NCBI GenBank assembly: GCA_002480015.1
Contig: DLQD01000152.1
Span: forward strand, 1 to 64,000
From: Opitutia bacterium UBA7441
GTDB taxonomy: Bacteria > Verrucomicrobiota > Verrucomicrobiia > Opitutales > Coraliomargaritaceae
DNA: 64,000 nt
Direction of reading: 5' to 3'
A program made the position numbers and the translations under genes. This document shows, piece after piece, positions 24,599 through 34,569 of this stretch (position 1 is its first letter; each line of letters begins with the position of its first letter). Under the pieces are notes generated by a model. It did no database searches. It saw only the letters and a program-made list of their open reading frames with translations, and was not told the DNA's origin.

Positions 24599-25159
24599 CT
24601 ACGAGCCGGACGCACTCTTCACCAACTGGGTGAAATCGCGGAAATTTGGGTGTTCGGCGCTGCCGAGGAGGCTGTAAAAAATGGTTTCGCTGGGGAGAAC
24701 ATGGGCGTCCATGGCGAGGAGTTGCTCTAGCACGGGGGCGCGGTCTTCGGCGCGGCGTTCGCTGATACAGTCGGCGAGCAGGGTGACGCCGATGTCTTCG
24801 CCGAGGGCTTGGACGGCGGTCTGGTAGACGCAGATCGAACTCTCGATCCCCGCAATGAGAAGGTGGTCGATCTGGTTGGCTTCGATCCAGCGGTGGAGGC
24901 CTTCGGCTTCGAAAGCGGAGAAGGCGCTCTTCTCGAAGACCGGCGTGTTGGGATCCCAGATGGAAGTCAGCGCCTCAGTTGTCGTGCCGAGCTTTTCCGG
25001 GAGTTGTTCCGTCGCGGCGACGGCGACACCGAGCAGTTCGGCCGCCTGTAGTGCGAAGCGCGTGCGCCGGAGCAGGCGCTCACGGTCGGGCATGGCTTTG
25101 AGGAAGACGTCTTGGAAATCGATGAGCAGGAGGCCGAGGTGTTGGGTTGGGTCGGACAT
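24599..25159 (-). CDS. Isochorismatase-like cysteine hydrolase
   Basis: A 186-residue hydrolase of the isochorismatase/nicotinamidase superfamily. The catalytic triad is visible: Asp in LLLIDFQDVF (about residue 14), Lys in VFEKSAFSAF (about 76) and Cys in IAGIESSICVYQTA (about 110), with the usual cis-peptide preceding the cysteine region. The isochorismatase set of substrate residues cannot be judged, so the substrate is open. Cytoplasmic, no signal. Its leader contains the AGTGGGG heptamer array and the phosphatase gene ends just beyond that, so both minus-strand genes may be cotranscribed. Confidence 0.82.
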   Translation of the reverse strand: MSDPTQHLGLLLIDFQDVFLKAMPDRERLLRRTRFALQAAELLGVAVAATEQLPEKLGTTTEALTSIWDPNTPVFEKSAFSAFEAEGLHRWIEANQIDHLLIAGIESSICVYQTAVQALGEDIGVTLLADCISERRAEDRAPVLEQLLAMDAHVLPSETIFYSLLGSAEHPNFRDFTQLVKSASGS

Positions 25160-25164
25160 AAGAA

Positions 25165-25207
25165 AGTGGGGAGTGGGGAGTGGGGAGTGGAAAGTGGGGG
25201 AGTGGGA
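25165..25207 (+). repeat. Six tandem AGTGGGG-type heptamers
   Basis: Register: AGTGGGG three times, AGTGGAA, AGTGGGG, one extra G, AGTGGGA. It fills the 51-base gap between the phosphatase stop and the start codon of the isochorismatase-like gene. On the transcribed strand this is CCCCACT repeats. Confidence 0.85.
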
Positions 25208-25210
25208 TAC

Positions 25211-25891
25211 CTAAACCGGATCGGGGAGTCGCTTGCTGTGGGCATAGGCTTTGCGGGCGCGGACTTGGACGAGTGATTTGTCTTCGACTATGTATGCGGT
25301 GAGATGTCCGCCGTAAACGCAGCCGGTGTCGATACCGATCGAGCCGGGGCGTTCGAGCACGTTGGGGCGGGGCGTGTGGCCGTAGATGACGAAAGGGCGG
25401 CCTCCCCAGGTGTCCGCCCACGGCGGTGCGTTGGGCTCATCGGAGCGTTTGGCAGGTTTGCCTTTTTTGTCGATCACTTGAATTTTCGTAATCGTTTCGA
25501 CGGATTGGGTCTGCCAGGGCATACCAGGCAAGAAGCCGCCATGCACGAGGACGGTCTCGATTGTGACATCATAGAGGTATTTGGGCATAGCTTCGAGGAA
25601 GTGCCAGTCCTTGGAGGTCAACTGTGCGATTGTTTGGCGATCATAGTCTTTAAGGAGACTGGGCTTCTTTTTACTACGAGCGGTGAGTAGCCGCAGCTCG
25701 TGGTTGCCGATAATCGCTTCGACTTTAAACGCACGTGCCAGTTCGATCACGCGGTGGCTGTCGGGCCCCCGATTGACGAGGTCGCCTACTTGAATCACCC
25801 GGTCTTCGGGCTCCAGTTCGAGGGCGTTGAGTAGTTCTTCGAATTCGTCGGCGCAGCCGTGGACGTCTCCGATGGCAATAGTTCTTGGCAT
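25211..25891 (-). CDS. Metallophosphoesterase, PphA/Ap4A-hydrolase-like
   Basis: A 226-residue calcineurin-like phosphoesterase. All metal-binding motifs are present: GDVHG (about residue 8), VGDLVNRGPDS, IGNHE, LVHGG and YGHTP. The order and spacing suit serine/threonine protein phosphatases of the PphA/PrpE group or diadenosine tetraphosphatases, which cannot be told apart by eye. Cytoplasmic. Followed 3' by the heptamer repeat and the isochorismatase-like gene. Confidence 0.85.
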   Translation of the reverse strand: MPRTIAIGDVHGCADEFEELLNALELEPEDRVIQVGDLVNRGPDSHRVIELARAFKVEAIIGNHELRLLTARSKKKPSLLKDYDRQTIAQLTSKDWHFLEAMPKYLYDVTIETVLVHGGFLPGMPWQTQSVETITKIQVIDKKGKPAKRSDEPNAPPWADTWGGRPFVIYGHTPRPNVLERPGSIGIDTGCVYGGHLTAYIVEDKSLVQVRARKAYAHSKRLPDPV

Positions 25892-26058
25892 GTGTTGGGT
25901 CGATGTGTCGATAAGGTTTCGTCAATGCTCAGGTTTCAGCCACGGCGGATGCCTGCAAGAACATTTCCACGCCTATCGACAATCTACGCTGAGTGCTGGG
26001 TTTTGGTTGCAAGATGGAACGCGCTTGGCAGGCTCGGGGACTTAAATTTTCTGCACGC

Positions 26059-26556
26059 ATGGAATGGCAAATTAAAACAATCGCCCGTAAATCGTCACTC
26101 AGTGGCGAGGCCTTCATCCCGGGCGACCGCGTCGTCTGCTTGATTTTCAAAGACGACCAGGCTGGAGAACTCGGCCGTGCCGATCTGCGCCCTGATGAAA
26201 TCGAGTCATTCGAGCTGCCTGGCGAAGTGCTCGGCCGCTGGTCACGCGTAGTCAAAGATCCGGACGACGAGGGTGCCCACGCCCGGGAGACGATGGCATC
26301 CGCGGAAGATTTTTTCTTTTCCCTCTACGAGAACGAGCAAGCTGAGGCTCAGGAGGAATCTGATATGCTTAAGCACCTCCTCTCACTCATGCTGGAGCGT
26401 AAACGTGTCCTCCGTGCTGTGGGCGAGCGGCAGAACAAGGGCGAGCAGCGCTACCTCCACGTTAAAACCAAGCGTGAGTTAACCGTGCCGATTGTCGATA
26501 TTTCCACTGAGCTCATGCTCAAAATCGAAGACACCATTGGGGATATTATCCTCTAA
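26059..26556 (+). CDS. Conserved hypothetical protein, first gene of a three-gene operon
   Basis: A 165-residue soluble protein with no family I can name firmly. It starts MEWQIKTIARKSSLSGEAFI, followed by PGDRVVCLIFKDD and an RADLRPDE segment. Residues 85-165 are helical and acidic (EDFFFSLYENEQAEAQEES, DMLKHLLSLMLERKRVL). I recall similar small proteins in Verrucomicrobiota and Planctomycetota that usually hold paired cysteines. Here that N-terminal region has only one Cys. The upstream ATG at 25993 adds 22 poorly fitting residues. It is followed 15 bases later by a lipoprotein gene and then an M23 peptidase, suggesting an envelope-linked role. Confidence 0.6.
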   Translation: MEWQIKTIARKSSLSGEAFIPGDRVVCLIFKDDQAGELGRADLRPDEIESFELPGEVLGRWSRVVKDPDDEGAHARETMASAEDFFFSLYENEQAEAQEESDMLKHLLSLMLERKRVLRAVGERQNKGEQRYLHVKTKRELTVPIVDISTELMLKIEDTIGDIIL

Positions 26557-26571
26557 CCACAGACCTAATAT

Positions 26572-27075
26572 ATGCGCCGTTCAACTTTGCCTGTACTCTT
26601 CCTCGCCCTCTTTGTCTTCGCTACCCTTGGCGGCTGTCGGAAAGCCGCCGTGCTCGAAAATGCGATGGTGCCACGGCTTTTGATCGAGACGCGGGGAGTC
26701 AACTATGGTGCTCTTGGCGGTGATGTTGTGACGCTGCCAGTAAGTGGGACTTCGATCGCTGTGCAGGCACAGCCTCTGGTCAGCGAGTTCGAAATTCTTA
26801 ATGTAGAGCAGGTCAAAGTTGACATGGGGATGGCCTTGCTCGTGCAAATTAGCCCTAAAGGTGCGCGTGAGCTCTATCGGGGATCGGTCTCCAACATGGG
26901 CGGCCGCATCGTGTTCACAGTCAACGGTAACGCTATCGGCGCACGCCGGATCGACGGCGCCATCCAAGATGGCAATTTCTACACCTTTGTCGAAGTGGAC
27001 GACGCCGAGCTGGCTCAGCTTGTGCTCGATATGAAAGAGACTCTCGTTCATATCCAGAACGAAAAAAACAATTAG
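26572..27075 (+). CDS. Putative lipoprotein with SecD-like periplasmic fold segment
   Basis: A 167-residue protein. MRRSTLPVLFLALFVFATLG followed by GC gives a lipoprotein signal with a lipobox (TLGGC, Cys22 lipidated). The mature part contains ALLVQISPKGARELY and GRIVFTVNGNAIGARRIDGA, which resemble the P1-type substrate-binding repeats of SecD (LT.EGA..F, L.GRI..VN). Such an isolated module would be envelope-anchored. Function is unknown. Lies between the conserved hypothetical gene (15 bases) and the M23 peptidase gene (24 bases). Confidence 0.65.
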   Translation: MRRSTLPVLFLALFVFATLGGCRKAAVLENAMVPRLLIETRGVNYGALGGDVVTLPVSGTSIAVQAQPLVSEFEILNVEQVKVDMGMALLVQISPKGARELYRGSVSNMGGRIVFTVNGNAIGARRIDGAIQDGNFYTFVEVDDAELAQLVLDMKETLVHIQNEKNN

Positions 27076-27099
27076 TCCCGCAAGCGACTTGCCTGGACA

Positions 27100-28107
27100 A
27101 TGAAGACCGCAACGATTTCCCGACTCCTTCCCTGCCTTTTCTTAGTGTTTGCCGCTAAGGCCGGCATTATATGGCCGACGCCCAACCCAGCCTTTCAAAA
27201 CGGCCAGCCAATCGAGGCGTACATCCAGCCTACCGCGTCTGGCGTGCCCGAGTCCGGACTTTTCGGCTGCGTGCGCAACAGTGGGAGCCGCTTTCATGAG
27301 GGAATCGATCTTTATCCGATCAAACGTGACAGCCGTGGCGAAGCATTGGATCCAGTGTATGCCGTCCTACCGGGACGGGTTGTCCATGTCAGTCGCGTCG
27401 CCGGATACAGCAGTTATGGCCGCTATGTGGTGATCGAGCACGATGGGGAAGTTCCAGCTTACCACACGCTTTATGCGCATCTCGCCACAGTAGGGGACGG
27501 TATCATGCCAGGGGTTCGGGTCGAAGCCGGCACCGTGCTTGGTATTATGGGCCGTTCGGCCACCTATAGTATCCCTCGTCAGCGAGCGCACGTCCACTTC
27601 GAGATCGGCTTTCGCCTGACCGATCATTTTCAGTCCTGGTATCACCAGCAGACGTTCGACAGTAAAAATCGCCATGGCGTCTGGAACGGGATGAATTTGG
27701 TCAGTGTCGACCCCCTCGCATTCTACAAAGCCCTTCGCAAGGGTGAGGTCAAAAACCTCTACGAGCATCTAAAACGCCTGCCTGCCGTGGCTCGCATCCG
27801 AGTTTACAGTGATCAGGTGCCGGACTTCCTGAAGAACTATCCCGCTCTCGCCACGAGGCCCTTTGAAGGGCGCGCAGTCGTGGCCTGGGACATCGCCTTC
27901 ACCGAATACGGCGTGCCCAGGGAGTGGACGCCGCGCTTCGCCTCAGAAGGCCTCCCTGGCCATCCCGGCGATGTGACGGTGATCGCTTATAATCCGACGC
28001 TACTCGAGGCGCAAATGTGCCGCCGTGTCTTGGACGTTGGCGGTAGCAAGCCGACGATTACTTCCGGCACGCTCACCACGATCAAGAAGTTATTTCAGTT
28101 TAAGTAG
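27100..28107 (+). CDS. M23 family metallopeptidase, secreted
   Basis: A 335-residue putative peptidoglycan endopeptidase. An N-terminal signal peptide (MKTATISRLLPCLFLVFAAK) precedes the mature part. The zinc site is intact: HEGID for the first His and Asp (about residues 66-70) and AHVHFE for the HxH (about 165). A glycine-rich beta core (VYAVLPGRVVHVSR, GRYVVIEHDG, YHTLYAHLATVGDGI) is typical of LytM domains. The C-terminal 120 residues are unique and end in a region without known motifs. Third in the 26.0-28.1 kb operon. Converges with topB. Confidence 0.85.
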   Translation: MKTATISRLLPCLFLVFAAKAGIIWPTPNPAFQNGQPIEAYIQPTASGVPESGLFGCVRNSGSRFHEGIDLYPIKRDSRGEALDPVYAVLPGRVVHVSRVAGYSSYGRYVVIEHDGEVPAYHTLYAHLATVGDGIMPGVRVEAGTVLGIMGRSATYSIPRQRAHVHFEIGFRLTDHFQSWYHQQTFDSKNRHGVWNGMNLVSVDPLAFYKALRKGEVKNLYEHLKRLPAVARIRVYSDQVPDFLKNYPALATRPFEGRAVVAWDIAFTEYGVPREWTPRFASEGLPGHPGDVTVIAYNPTLLEAQMCRRVLDVGGSKPTITSGTLTTIKKLFQFK

Positions 28108-28135
28108 GCGCTTCACATGTGAAGCCCGTAAGATC

Positions 28136-30685
28136 TTAGGTCTCTTTTGTCGCCTTTCTGGCCGCTTTCTTCGCCGGGCGAGGTGCGAACTCGAAGCCAA
28201 TCTTGCCTGTTCCGAAGTCCAAGGTCAGGTGAGCTTTAAAGGGACGCTTGGTGCGCTTGGAGACAAAGCCGTCAAGGAGTGGGGTCTTGCCCTCGGTAAA
28301 GAGCTTTTCGACCTCGGTCGCTTGGAGCTCTTTTTGAAGTATGGTCTTGCCGAGGCGGAAACCTTCGGGTGCATCGTTGGTCTTGAGCTGGGGCACGTGG
28401 TAGGCCTTCTCGGTTTCGTAAAGCTTGGCCTCGGTGCCGTCGGGCAGGGTGAAAGTTTTGATGACCTGCTCGTGCTTGAGCTCTTCAACCGAGACGGGCT
28501 CATCGCCGTCGAAGACAAACTCGGTCTTCCATTTGCCAATCTTGCCGGTCTTGGAAACAGACGGAGCAAGTTTAAGTGCCGCGCTGAAGGGCTTATTGAA
28601 ACGGGAGACGAAACCATCGATTTCGGGTAACTGCTTAGTCGAGATAAGTTCCTTCGCTTCGTTCTCGCTTAGTTTACGGCCGGCGATGTGTTTGGAGATA
28701 CGGAAATCGCACGCTTGCTCGCGGCACTCGTAGGTGGCGTCAGTCTGCTTAAGGCGGGGCGCGCCGCAGGCCGGGCAGGGGCACTCCAAGTCGGGGAAGA
28801 CGCGGTTGACTAGTGTTTGCATGTGGGAGCGGGCTTTTTCGACGACCTCTTCGGTGAAGTGGTTGATCTCTTGCATGAAGGCATCGCGCTTGATCTCGCC
28901 TTTTTCCATCTTGTTCAGCTTGGCTTCCCAGTCGCCTGTCATGGAAGGGCTACTGAGAGCCTGGATATCCATCTCCTCGCAAAGCTCGATCAGGCGTAGG
29001 CCTTTGCCGGTGACATTGAGCTCGCGGCCTTCGCGGGCGATGTATTTTTGTCGGAGTAGGCCCTCGATCGTGGCGGCGCGGGTGGCGGGGGTGCCGAGGC
29101 CGCGCTCGGACATGGCTTCACGTAGTTCGTCGTCGTCGATCAGTTTGCCGGCACCTTCCATCGCGGCAAGCAGAGTTGACTCGGTGTAGCGCGCGGGCGG
29201 ATTGGTCGTCTTGTCTTCCACTGCAATCGCTTCGCTCTGAGCTGTCTCGCCATCGGAGACTCCGACCAGCTCGTCCTTGCTGGTGGCGACCCCGGCCACG
29301 CGGCCATAGACAGCCAGCCAGCCCGGCTCGGTCAGCGTTTTGCCATTCGTCAGGAAGGTGTCCTTTTCGTCGCCGTGGTGGATCGTAGTGAGGCGTTTGG
29401 TGACCTCAAACTCGGCGTGTGGGAAGAAGACGGCGATGAAGCGCTTGACGACCATCTCGTAGAGCTTGGATTCCTGCTCGTTGAGTTTGACGACCCGTCC
29501 AGTCGGGATGATCGCGAAGTGATCGGAAACTTTGGCGTTATTGAAGATACGCTTGTTGAAGCTGATACGGTCTTCCTCGATGGCCTTGGCCGCCCACTTG
29601 GCGACGGGGTGGCCGGAGCTGGCCAATTCGCGCATGGTCTCGTGGACTTTGTTCATATAGTCCTCGGGCAGGTAGCGCGAGTCCGTCCGCGGGTAGGTCA
29701 GCATCTTGTGGCGCTCGTAGAGAGCTTGGGCCAGGCCGAGCGTATTCTTTGCGGTGAAAGGGGCTTCACGCTGGAGCGTGGTCAGGTCGTAGAGTTGAGG
29801 CGCAATCTGTTTGGTCGGCTTTTTCACTTCGGTCACAAGGCCTTCTTTCCCCTCACAGCGGGTGCGTATTTTGACAGCGGTTAACTTGTCCCAAATCCGT
29901 TCGGCTCGGCCCTGCGGCTGGGCGGGGTCTTTCTTCCAGCCGAGGTCGATCCATTTGCCCGGATAGTTGCCCTTGGCCACCGCGAAGTCGGCATGCACCT
30001 CCCAGTAGTCTTCCGGGTTAAAGGCTATGATTTCGCGCTCGCGCTTGGCGAGAATGGCGAGGGTGGGGGTTTGCACGCGGCCGGCGGCGGTGATGTTAAA
30101 GCCCCCATGACGGGAGCGGAAGCAGGTGAGCGCACGGGTGGAGTTGAGGCCGACCAGCCAGTCGGACTCGGAGCGGCACTTGGCGGCGTCGGCGAGGTTG
30201 GACATTTGCTCACCCTCGCGAAGCTTTGCCCAAGCTTCTTGGATCGCGCCCGTGGTCATCGATTGCATCCAGAGCCGCTTGACTGGCTTCTGAATCTCGC
30301 CGATGTCCATGATGTATTGAAAGATGAGTTCACCTTCGCGGCCGGCGTCACATGCATTCACGATGACGTCGTATTCTTTTTTCTTAGCTAGGCTGAGCAC
30401 ATGCTTAAGGCGGCCAGCGCTTTGTTCGATCGGCTGAAGCTCGAATTTCTTGGGAATCGCGGGGAGCACGTTGAAGTTCCACGGCAGGTTCTTACCATTC
30501 GGGCCGGTCGGCATTTTCAACTCGACGAGGTGCCCGACGGCGGAGGTGATCGCGGCCTGGTCGCTTTCGAAGTAGGTCGCATCCCGAGACTTCCCTTTCT
30601 TGGCGAACTTGCCCAATTGTTTGGTGAGGGCGCGGGAGAGGTCGGTCGCGACGGAAGGTTTCTCGGCGATAATTAAATATTTCAT
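28136..30685 (-). CDS. topB: DNA topoisomerase III
   Basis: An 849-residue type IA topoisomerase, which decatenates DNA by single-strand passage. The N-terminal TOPRIM domain has IIAEKPSVA with the catalytic Glu and [14 protein letters not shown] with DxD-type acidic residues (about 111-120). The catalytic tyrosine is Tyr331 in [12 protein letters not shown]. Beyond the core (to about residue 620) there is a four-cysteine zinc ribbon (CPCPACG...YECREQAC) and two copies of the C-terminal repeat ([19 protein letters not shown] and [20 protein letters not shown]), giving a longer tail than E. coli TopB. The basic end ([11 protein letters not shown]) probably binds DNA. Single gene, convergent with the M23 gene. 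Confidence 0.95.
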   Translation of the reverse strand: MKYLIIAEKPSVATDLSRALTKQLGKFAKKGKSRDATYFESDQAAITSAVGHLVELKMPTGPNGKNLPWNFNVLPAIPKKFELQPIEQSAGRLKHVLSLAKKKEYDVIVNACDAGREGELIFQYIMDIGEIQKPVKRLWMQSMTTGAIQEAWAKLREGEQMSNLADAAKCRSESDWLVGLNSTRALTCFRSRHGGFNITAAGRVQTPTLAILAKREREIIAFNPEDYWEVHADFAVAKGNYPGKWIDLGWKKDPAQPQGRAERIWDKLTAVKIRTRCEGKEGLVTEVKKPTKQIAPQLYDLTTLQREAPFTAKNTLGLAQALYERHKMLTYPRTDSRYLPEDYMNKVHETMRELASSGHPVAKWAAKAIEEDRISFNKRIFNNAKVSDHFAIIPTGRVVKLNEQESKLYEMVVKRFIAVFFPHAEFEVTKRLTTIHHGDEKDTFLTNGKTLTEPGWLAVYGRVAGVATSKDELVGVSDGETAQSEAIAVEDKTTNPPARYTESTLLAAMEGAGKLIDDDELREAMSERGLGTPATRAATIEGLLRQKYIAREGRELNVTGKGLRLIELCEEMDIQALSSPSMTGDWEAKLNKMEKGEIKRDAFMQEINHFTEEVVEKARSHMQTLVNRVFPDLECPCPACGAPRLKQTDATYECREQACDFRISKHIAGRKLSENEAKELISTKQLPEIDGFVSRFNKPFSAALKLAPSVSKTGKIGKWKTEFVFDGDEPVSVEELKHEQVIKTFTLPDGTEAKLYETEKAYHVPQLKTNDAPEGFRLGKTILQKELQATEVEKLFTEGKTPLLDGFVSKRTKRPFKAHLTLDFGTGKIGFEFAPRPAKKAARKATKET

Positions 30686-30824
30686 AGACTATAGAAGCGG
30701 TGAAGCCTCCGCAAATCGCGAAGGATCGCTGTTTTTTGGACAGAAAGCGGCGAATAGTACTGGCGTCAACCTTCTTTCTGGTTTTGAGATTCGCTTTCCC
30801 TCGAAGAAACGAATTTTCTGAACT

Positions 30825-32069
30825 ATGCCCTCCATACGCCGAATACGCTATAAGTTTGCGCGCGCAGCGGACGATTTTGCCCAGTTTACTGCTGACGTGA
30901 TTTATGATCGTCGGCATGGGCGTGGCGCTGAAATCATGGCGACATGCCTTTACGGGCTCTCCTTTCTGTTCAGCGGGATCGTGCAATTGCGCTGGTATCT
31001 CTATGAGCACCGCATCCTCCGCAATAAGCCTCTAGGCTGTCTTGTTGTGGTGGTGGGTAACCTCACCGTAGGTGGCACCGGTAAGACTCCAGTGGTCGAA
31101 AAAATCGCCCGTACCCTGACCGAGCGCGGGCGCAAGGTCGCGATCCTCAGTCGTGGTTATAAGAGCAAGAAGGAACCTTTGCCCAAAAAACTCTGGCGTA
31201 AGCTGACCCATGGCACCGAAGCCCCGCCCAAAATCGTGAGCGACGGCAAGACTGTGCTGCTCGACTCTGACGTGGCGGGTGACGAACCCTACATGCTGGC
31301 GCGCAATCTTCCCGGCGTGGTCGTGCTCTGTGATAAGAATCGGGTCAAAGCCGGTTCCTTTGCCATCCGCCGATTTGGTTGCGACACCTTGATTCTTGAC
31401 GACGGCTTCCAATACCTCCCGCTCAAGGGCAGGCTCAACCTCTTACTCGTTGATAAGACCAATCCTTTCGGCAACCAGCACCTCTTGCCCCGCGGCATTC
31501 TCCGCGAGCCGATCAAGCACCTCTCCCGCGCCAACTATATCTTCCTGACCAAGTCCGACGGCATTCGTGATGACGCATTGCTGGAGATGATCCGCGAGAA
31601 CAATCCGAAGGCCGAAATCATCGAGTGTGCCCACAAGCCACAATACCTGCAATCCGTCAACAGCGCCGAGCGCCTCTCGCTAGACGTCCTCAAAGGCGCC
31701 AGGGTCGGTGCCTTCAGCGGGATCGCCTCGCCCGAGAGTTTCGAAAATATGCTCCGCGACTTCGGTGCCGAGATTCGCTACAATCAGCGCTTCCTCGACC
31801 ACCATCGCTTTACCCGTTACGAGATCGAACGCCTCTACCGCAAGGCAGGCAAGGCCGACCTTGAAATGATCGTGACGACCGAGAAGGATGCGGTCCGCCT
31901 CTTCGAGGACATTCAGGCACCCGTCCCCGTCTACTATCTGCGCCTCGAGATTGATATCCTCTCCGGCGAAGAAGACTTCGAGGGCGCGACCGAGCGGATC
32001 TGCCGTCCACGAACGAAAGAGCCCTCGATGACCCGTAGCCCTTGGTCGGAATCTCCGAAAGGGGCTTGA
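30825..32069 (+). CDS. lpxK: Tetraacyldisaccharide 4'-kinase
   Basis: Lipid A biosynthesis kinase, phosphorylating the 4' position of tetraacyldisaccharide at the inner membrane. The 414-residue protein has a membrane-associated N-terminal helix ([19 protein letters not shown]), the P-loop [12 protein letters not shown] (about 86-97), then [23 protein letters not shown] and LDDGFQY, all LpxK signatures. Length exceeds the usual 320-350, mainly in an N-terminal extension (about 30 residues) and a Ser/Pro/Arg-rich tail. It shows that the organism makes lipid A. Followed within 60 bases by the adenylate-kinase-like gene. Confidence 0.92.
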   Translation: MPSIRRIRYKFARAADDFAQFTADVIYDRRHGRGAEIMATCLYGLSFLFSGIVQLRWYLYEHRILRNKPLGCLVVVVGNLTVGGTGKTPVVEKIARTLTERGRKVAILSRGYKSKKEPLPKKLWRKLTHGTEAPPKIVSDGKTVLLDSDVAGDEPYMLARNLPGVVVLCDKNRVKAGSFAIRRFGCDTLILDDGFQYLPLKGRLNLLLVDKTNPFGNQHLLPRGILREPIKHLSRANYIFLTKSDGIRDDALLEMIRENNPKAEIIECAHKPQYLQSVNSAERLSLDVLKGARVGAFSGIASPESFENMLRDFGAEIRYNQRFLDHHRFTRYEIERLYRKAGKADLEMIVTTEKDAVRLFEDIQAPVPVYYLRLEIDILSGEEDFEGATERICRPRTKEPSMTRSPWSESPKGA

Positions 32070-32127
32070 TCTCACTATCGGTTTTCGACACTGCTTGTGT
32101 TTTCCTTCACTACCAAAAACTTTAAAT

Positions 32128-33345
32128 ATGGCTTCCGATACAGCCGATACCGCCACCAAAGACGCTGATCCCAAGGTTCTGGACCTTGAGGTCAAAGATG
32201 CACAGATCATTTTTAATTCCGTTTGGGCGAGCCTGGAGGATGAATTCGGCGAGGAACAGCTTCGCTTTCCCAAGGAGATTTTTTGGCTCAATGGTGCACC
32301 TGGTGCAGGTAAGGGCACCAATACCGACTTCATCATGCAGTATCGCGACCTAACCGCGCCCCCGTTGGTCGTCAGTAGTCTGCTCAAGAGCCCCGAGGCG
32401 CAGAAGATGAAAGACGCCGGCATGCTGGTGGGTGATCGTGAGGTGATCGAGATCATGCTGCGTAAACTGCTTGATCCTATCTACAAAACGGGTGCGGTCG
32501 TCGACGGTTTTCCCCGTACCAAGGTGCAGGTCGAGTGCGTCAAGCTTCTCTACCAAAAGCTGATCGAACTACGTCTTAAGTTTAAGGAGACCCTTTTTAC
32601 CGAGCATTTCAAAAAGCCCGCCTTCCACATAGTAGTGCTCTTCATCGATGAGAAAGAGAGCGTCAAGCGCCAGGTCAACCGTGGCCTTGAAGCGCAGGCG
32701 CATAACGAAGAGGTGCTGGAATCGGGCGTCGGTGAATTACAGGAACTGCGCCCGACCGACCTAGACCCAGAGGCCGCGCTTAATCGCTATCGTACATTTA
32801 AGGAAAAAACCTACGGTGCCCTTAAGGACCTGCGGGAGATTTTCTTCTATCACTTCATTAATGCACACGGCCCCATCGAAGTCGTCCGGCAGCGGATCGA
32901 CGAAGAACTCCGCTACCAAGGCTCGTTGGAACTCGATGAGGCGACCTACGATCGCATTTCCAGTATCCCCGTCGCCTTCACGATCTCGAAGCACGCCCGT
33001 CAGGAACTCGTCGACCGCCTAGACGCCTACGTCGAGCGCCAGAGCGAGCTCTTTGAAAAAGTCGTCGCGTTGATCAAGAGCGATTTTTTGCCCATCATCG
33101 AGCGCCATGCGATTTCCGGTAGTGCCGTGGTCAACACAGAAGACGGCGTGCTTCATGATCCTGACGCACTTGCCATGCTCATCGACATATTCTCCGAGCG
33201 TGGCTACCACGCCATTGTTGACGTTCATCGCGAAGAAATCCCTGATTCCATCGATCCGAAGACTTTCAAGATCAAGACCCGTATCAAGCGCATCTTCCGA
33301 GTCCGCGTTCAGTTCAAAGGATCCGACATCCGCCGCGGCAGGTAG
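32128..33345 (+). CDS. Enlarged nucleoside monophosphate (adenylate-like) kinase
   Basis: A 405-residue protein containing an adenylate-kinase core. P-loop [10 protein letters not shown] (residues 55-64) and [11 protein letters not shown] (126-136) are clear, and [17 protein letters not shown] is the Walker B/LID hinge. Ordinary adenylate kinases have about 190-220 residues. Here a 50-residue acidic N-terminal extension precedes the P-loop, the LID (about residues 190-215) is atypical and lacks zinc cysteines, and about 135 extra residues (270-405) follow that I cannot assign. Those contain helical segments and a [20 protein letters not shown] end. Start at 32128 avoids a short hydrophobic extension from an upstream ATG at 32095. 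NMP specificity is open. Confidence 0.8.
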   Translation: MASDTADTATKDADPKVLDLEVKDAQIIFNSVWASLEDEFGEEQLRFPKEIFWLNGAPGAGKGTNTDFIMQYRDLTAPPLVVSSLLKSPEAQKMKDAGMLVGDREVIEIMLRKLLDPIYKTGAVVDGFPRTKVQVECVKLLYQKLIELRLKFKETLFTEHFKKPAFHIVVLFIDEKESVKRQVNRGLEAQAHNEEVLESGVGELQELRPTDLDPEAALNRYRTFKEKTYGALKDLREIFFYHFINAHGPIEVVRQRIDEELRYQGSLELDEATYDRISSIPVAFTISKHARQELVDRLDAYVERQSELFEKVVALIKSDFLPIIERHAISGSAVVNTEDGVLHDPDALAMLIDIFSERGYHAIVDVHREEIPDSIDPKTFKIKTRIKRIFRVRVQFKGSDIRRGR

Positions 33346-33514
33346 CCGTGCGTGCCGCTCTGCTGCGCGGAATGAAAGTGAAGGTGCGTTCTCAGCGAGA
33401 ACTCCCTCGCCGGTCTTTCTTTTCTCAATGAGGAAGAGTTTCCGCGCGCACTTTTCAAAGTATTTGTGAATAGGCGGATAATGTGTGATTCGAAGCATGT
33501 GCTTGCGACTCACG

Positions 33515-34318
33515 TCAAAGTGCCAGCCAAATCGTTGCTGGCACCAGAAGGCTGAGATCCGCCAGCACACGGAAGGTCTCGACTGGGATGCGCCGTCGCA
33601 AGAGATGTATAATCCCGAGCGCGAGAAAGCCGATGCTCAAAGCGATAGCGCAGGGCGGCGCGACTATGGTGACTAGGAGGTGCAACGACAACGCGCTCAC
33701 CCCTAACCAACGCTCCGCCACGACGGGGGCAATCGAGTGGACCCGCATCTCTGCGTCGATCGCTTTCTCCATCGCCCCTATGATCAGGCAGTTTAACATA
33801 CAGAGCAGCGCGAAGAAAATGATGAACCCCATCGGAATTGCCGCCGCATCGAAGACCACGACCCCGCCAGTGAAGATTAGGGCCACGCAGATTTCCTTTG
33901 GGAAAAAGCGCCGCGACAACTTTTGGTTGAGTGCTGTGTAAACGAGGCACACAGACAGCAGCCACGCGCCTGCCTGCAGTTGTTCCGTCCTTAACCCGAG
34001 TAGGGCGATGGTCAGATCCACGACTAGGACACCCGCCCAGGCCCGCCAGAGCGTGCGTGTGTGCCGCTTGGCGAAACTGTGCCGCGCCGAGAGTAGCTGC
34101 CGTGCTGGGCGGCGGGCTACATCGATGAGCCGGTCGGCCGTGTAGGTCAACCAGACCGATAGCCCCAGCACCCCACAGGCGGCTGGGCTCATCGGCAGCT
34201 CCAGCGCATTGGCCAGCGCTATCTGCCAGACCACCGCGATCAAAGCGGCGTCGAGTGCCAGCAGGTTCGGCCATTGCCAAATTTGGATGTTCGGTCTGTC
34301 AGGCACGTAGGCTTTCAT
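33515..34318 (-). CDS. UbiA-like membrane prenyltransferase-family protein
   Basis: A 267-residue membrane protein with 7-8 hydrophobic segments. The first polar loop has LTYTADRLIDVARR, at the position of the NDxxDxxxD prenyl-diphosphate site of UbiA enzymes, but degenerate (no Asn-Asp pair). The second has EKAIDAEMRVHSIAPVVAE, like the DxxxD...T.P motif. UbiA members attach prenyl groups to aromatic or other acceptors. The weak motifs leave the activity uncertain. AGGAAATG at 34318 supports that start; an ATG 37 codons upstream gives an unlikely Cys-rich extension. Confidence 0.6.
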   Translation of the reverse strand: MKAYVPDRPNIQIWQWPNLLALDAALIAVVWQIALANALELPMSPAACGVLGLSVWLTYTADRLIDVARRPARQLLSARHSFAKRHTRTLWRAWAGVLVVDLTIALLGLRTEQLQAGAWLLSVCLVYTALNQKLSRRFFPKEICVALIFTGGVVVFDAAAIPMGFIIFFALLCMLNCLIIGAMEKAIDAEMRVHSIAPVVAERWLGVSALSLHLLVTIVAPPCAIALSIGFLALGIIHLLRRRIPVETFRVLADLSLLVPATIWLAL

Positions 34319-34569
34319 TTCCTGGAGGGATTGCGGTAGGGGGGCTGCCGTAGGCGGGATGGCTTGTAGCCCATCGGTATCCGTTCGACTTTTATGCAGA
34401 CAGGGCGCGGACAGGCAAGCTCTCGCCATTACGAAGCGTTCAGGGTGCTCTGTAGCGATGCGACGCGATATCTCGTCAATGTCCTACACGGTTTCCATCT
34501 CCAAGCTTTCGTTATGCATAAAGATATTCGGCTTTGCCATTCTCTTTGCAGCCGACAATCTCCACTTTC

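Noticed and set aside
25165..25207. CRISPR array
   Set aside because: The unit is 7 bases with no spacers; it is a simple heptamer repeat. No 25-40 base repeats with unique spacers occur in the window.
33510..34280. Alternative minus-strand frame over the UbiA-like gene
   Set aside because: Arg/His/Pro-rich sequence without membrane or domain character; the other frame has coherent transmembrane segments.
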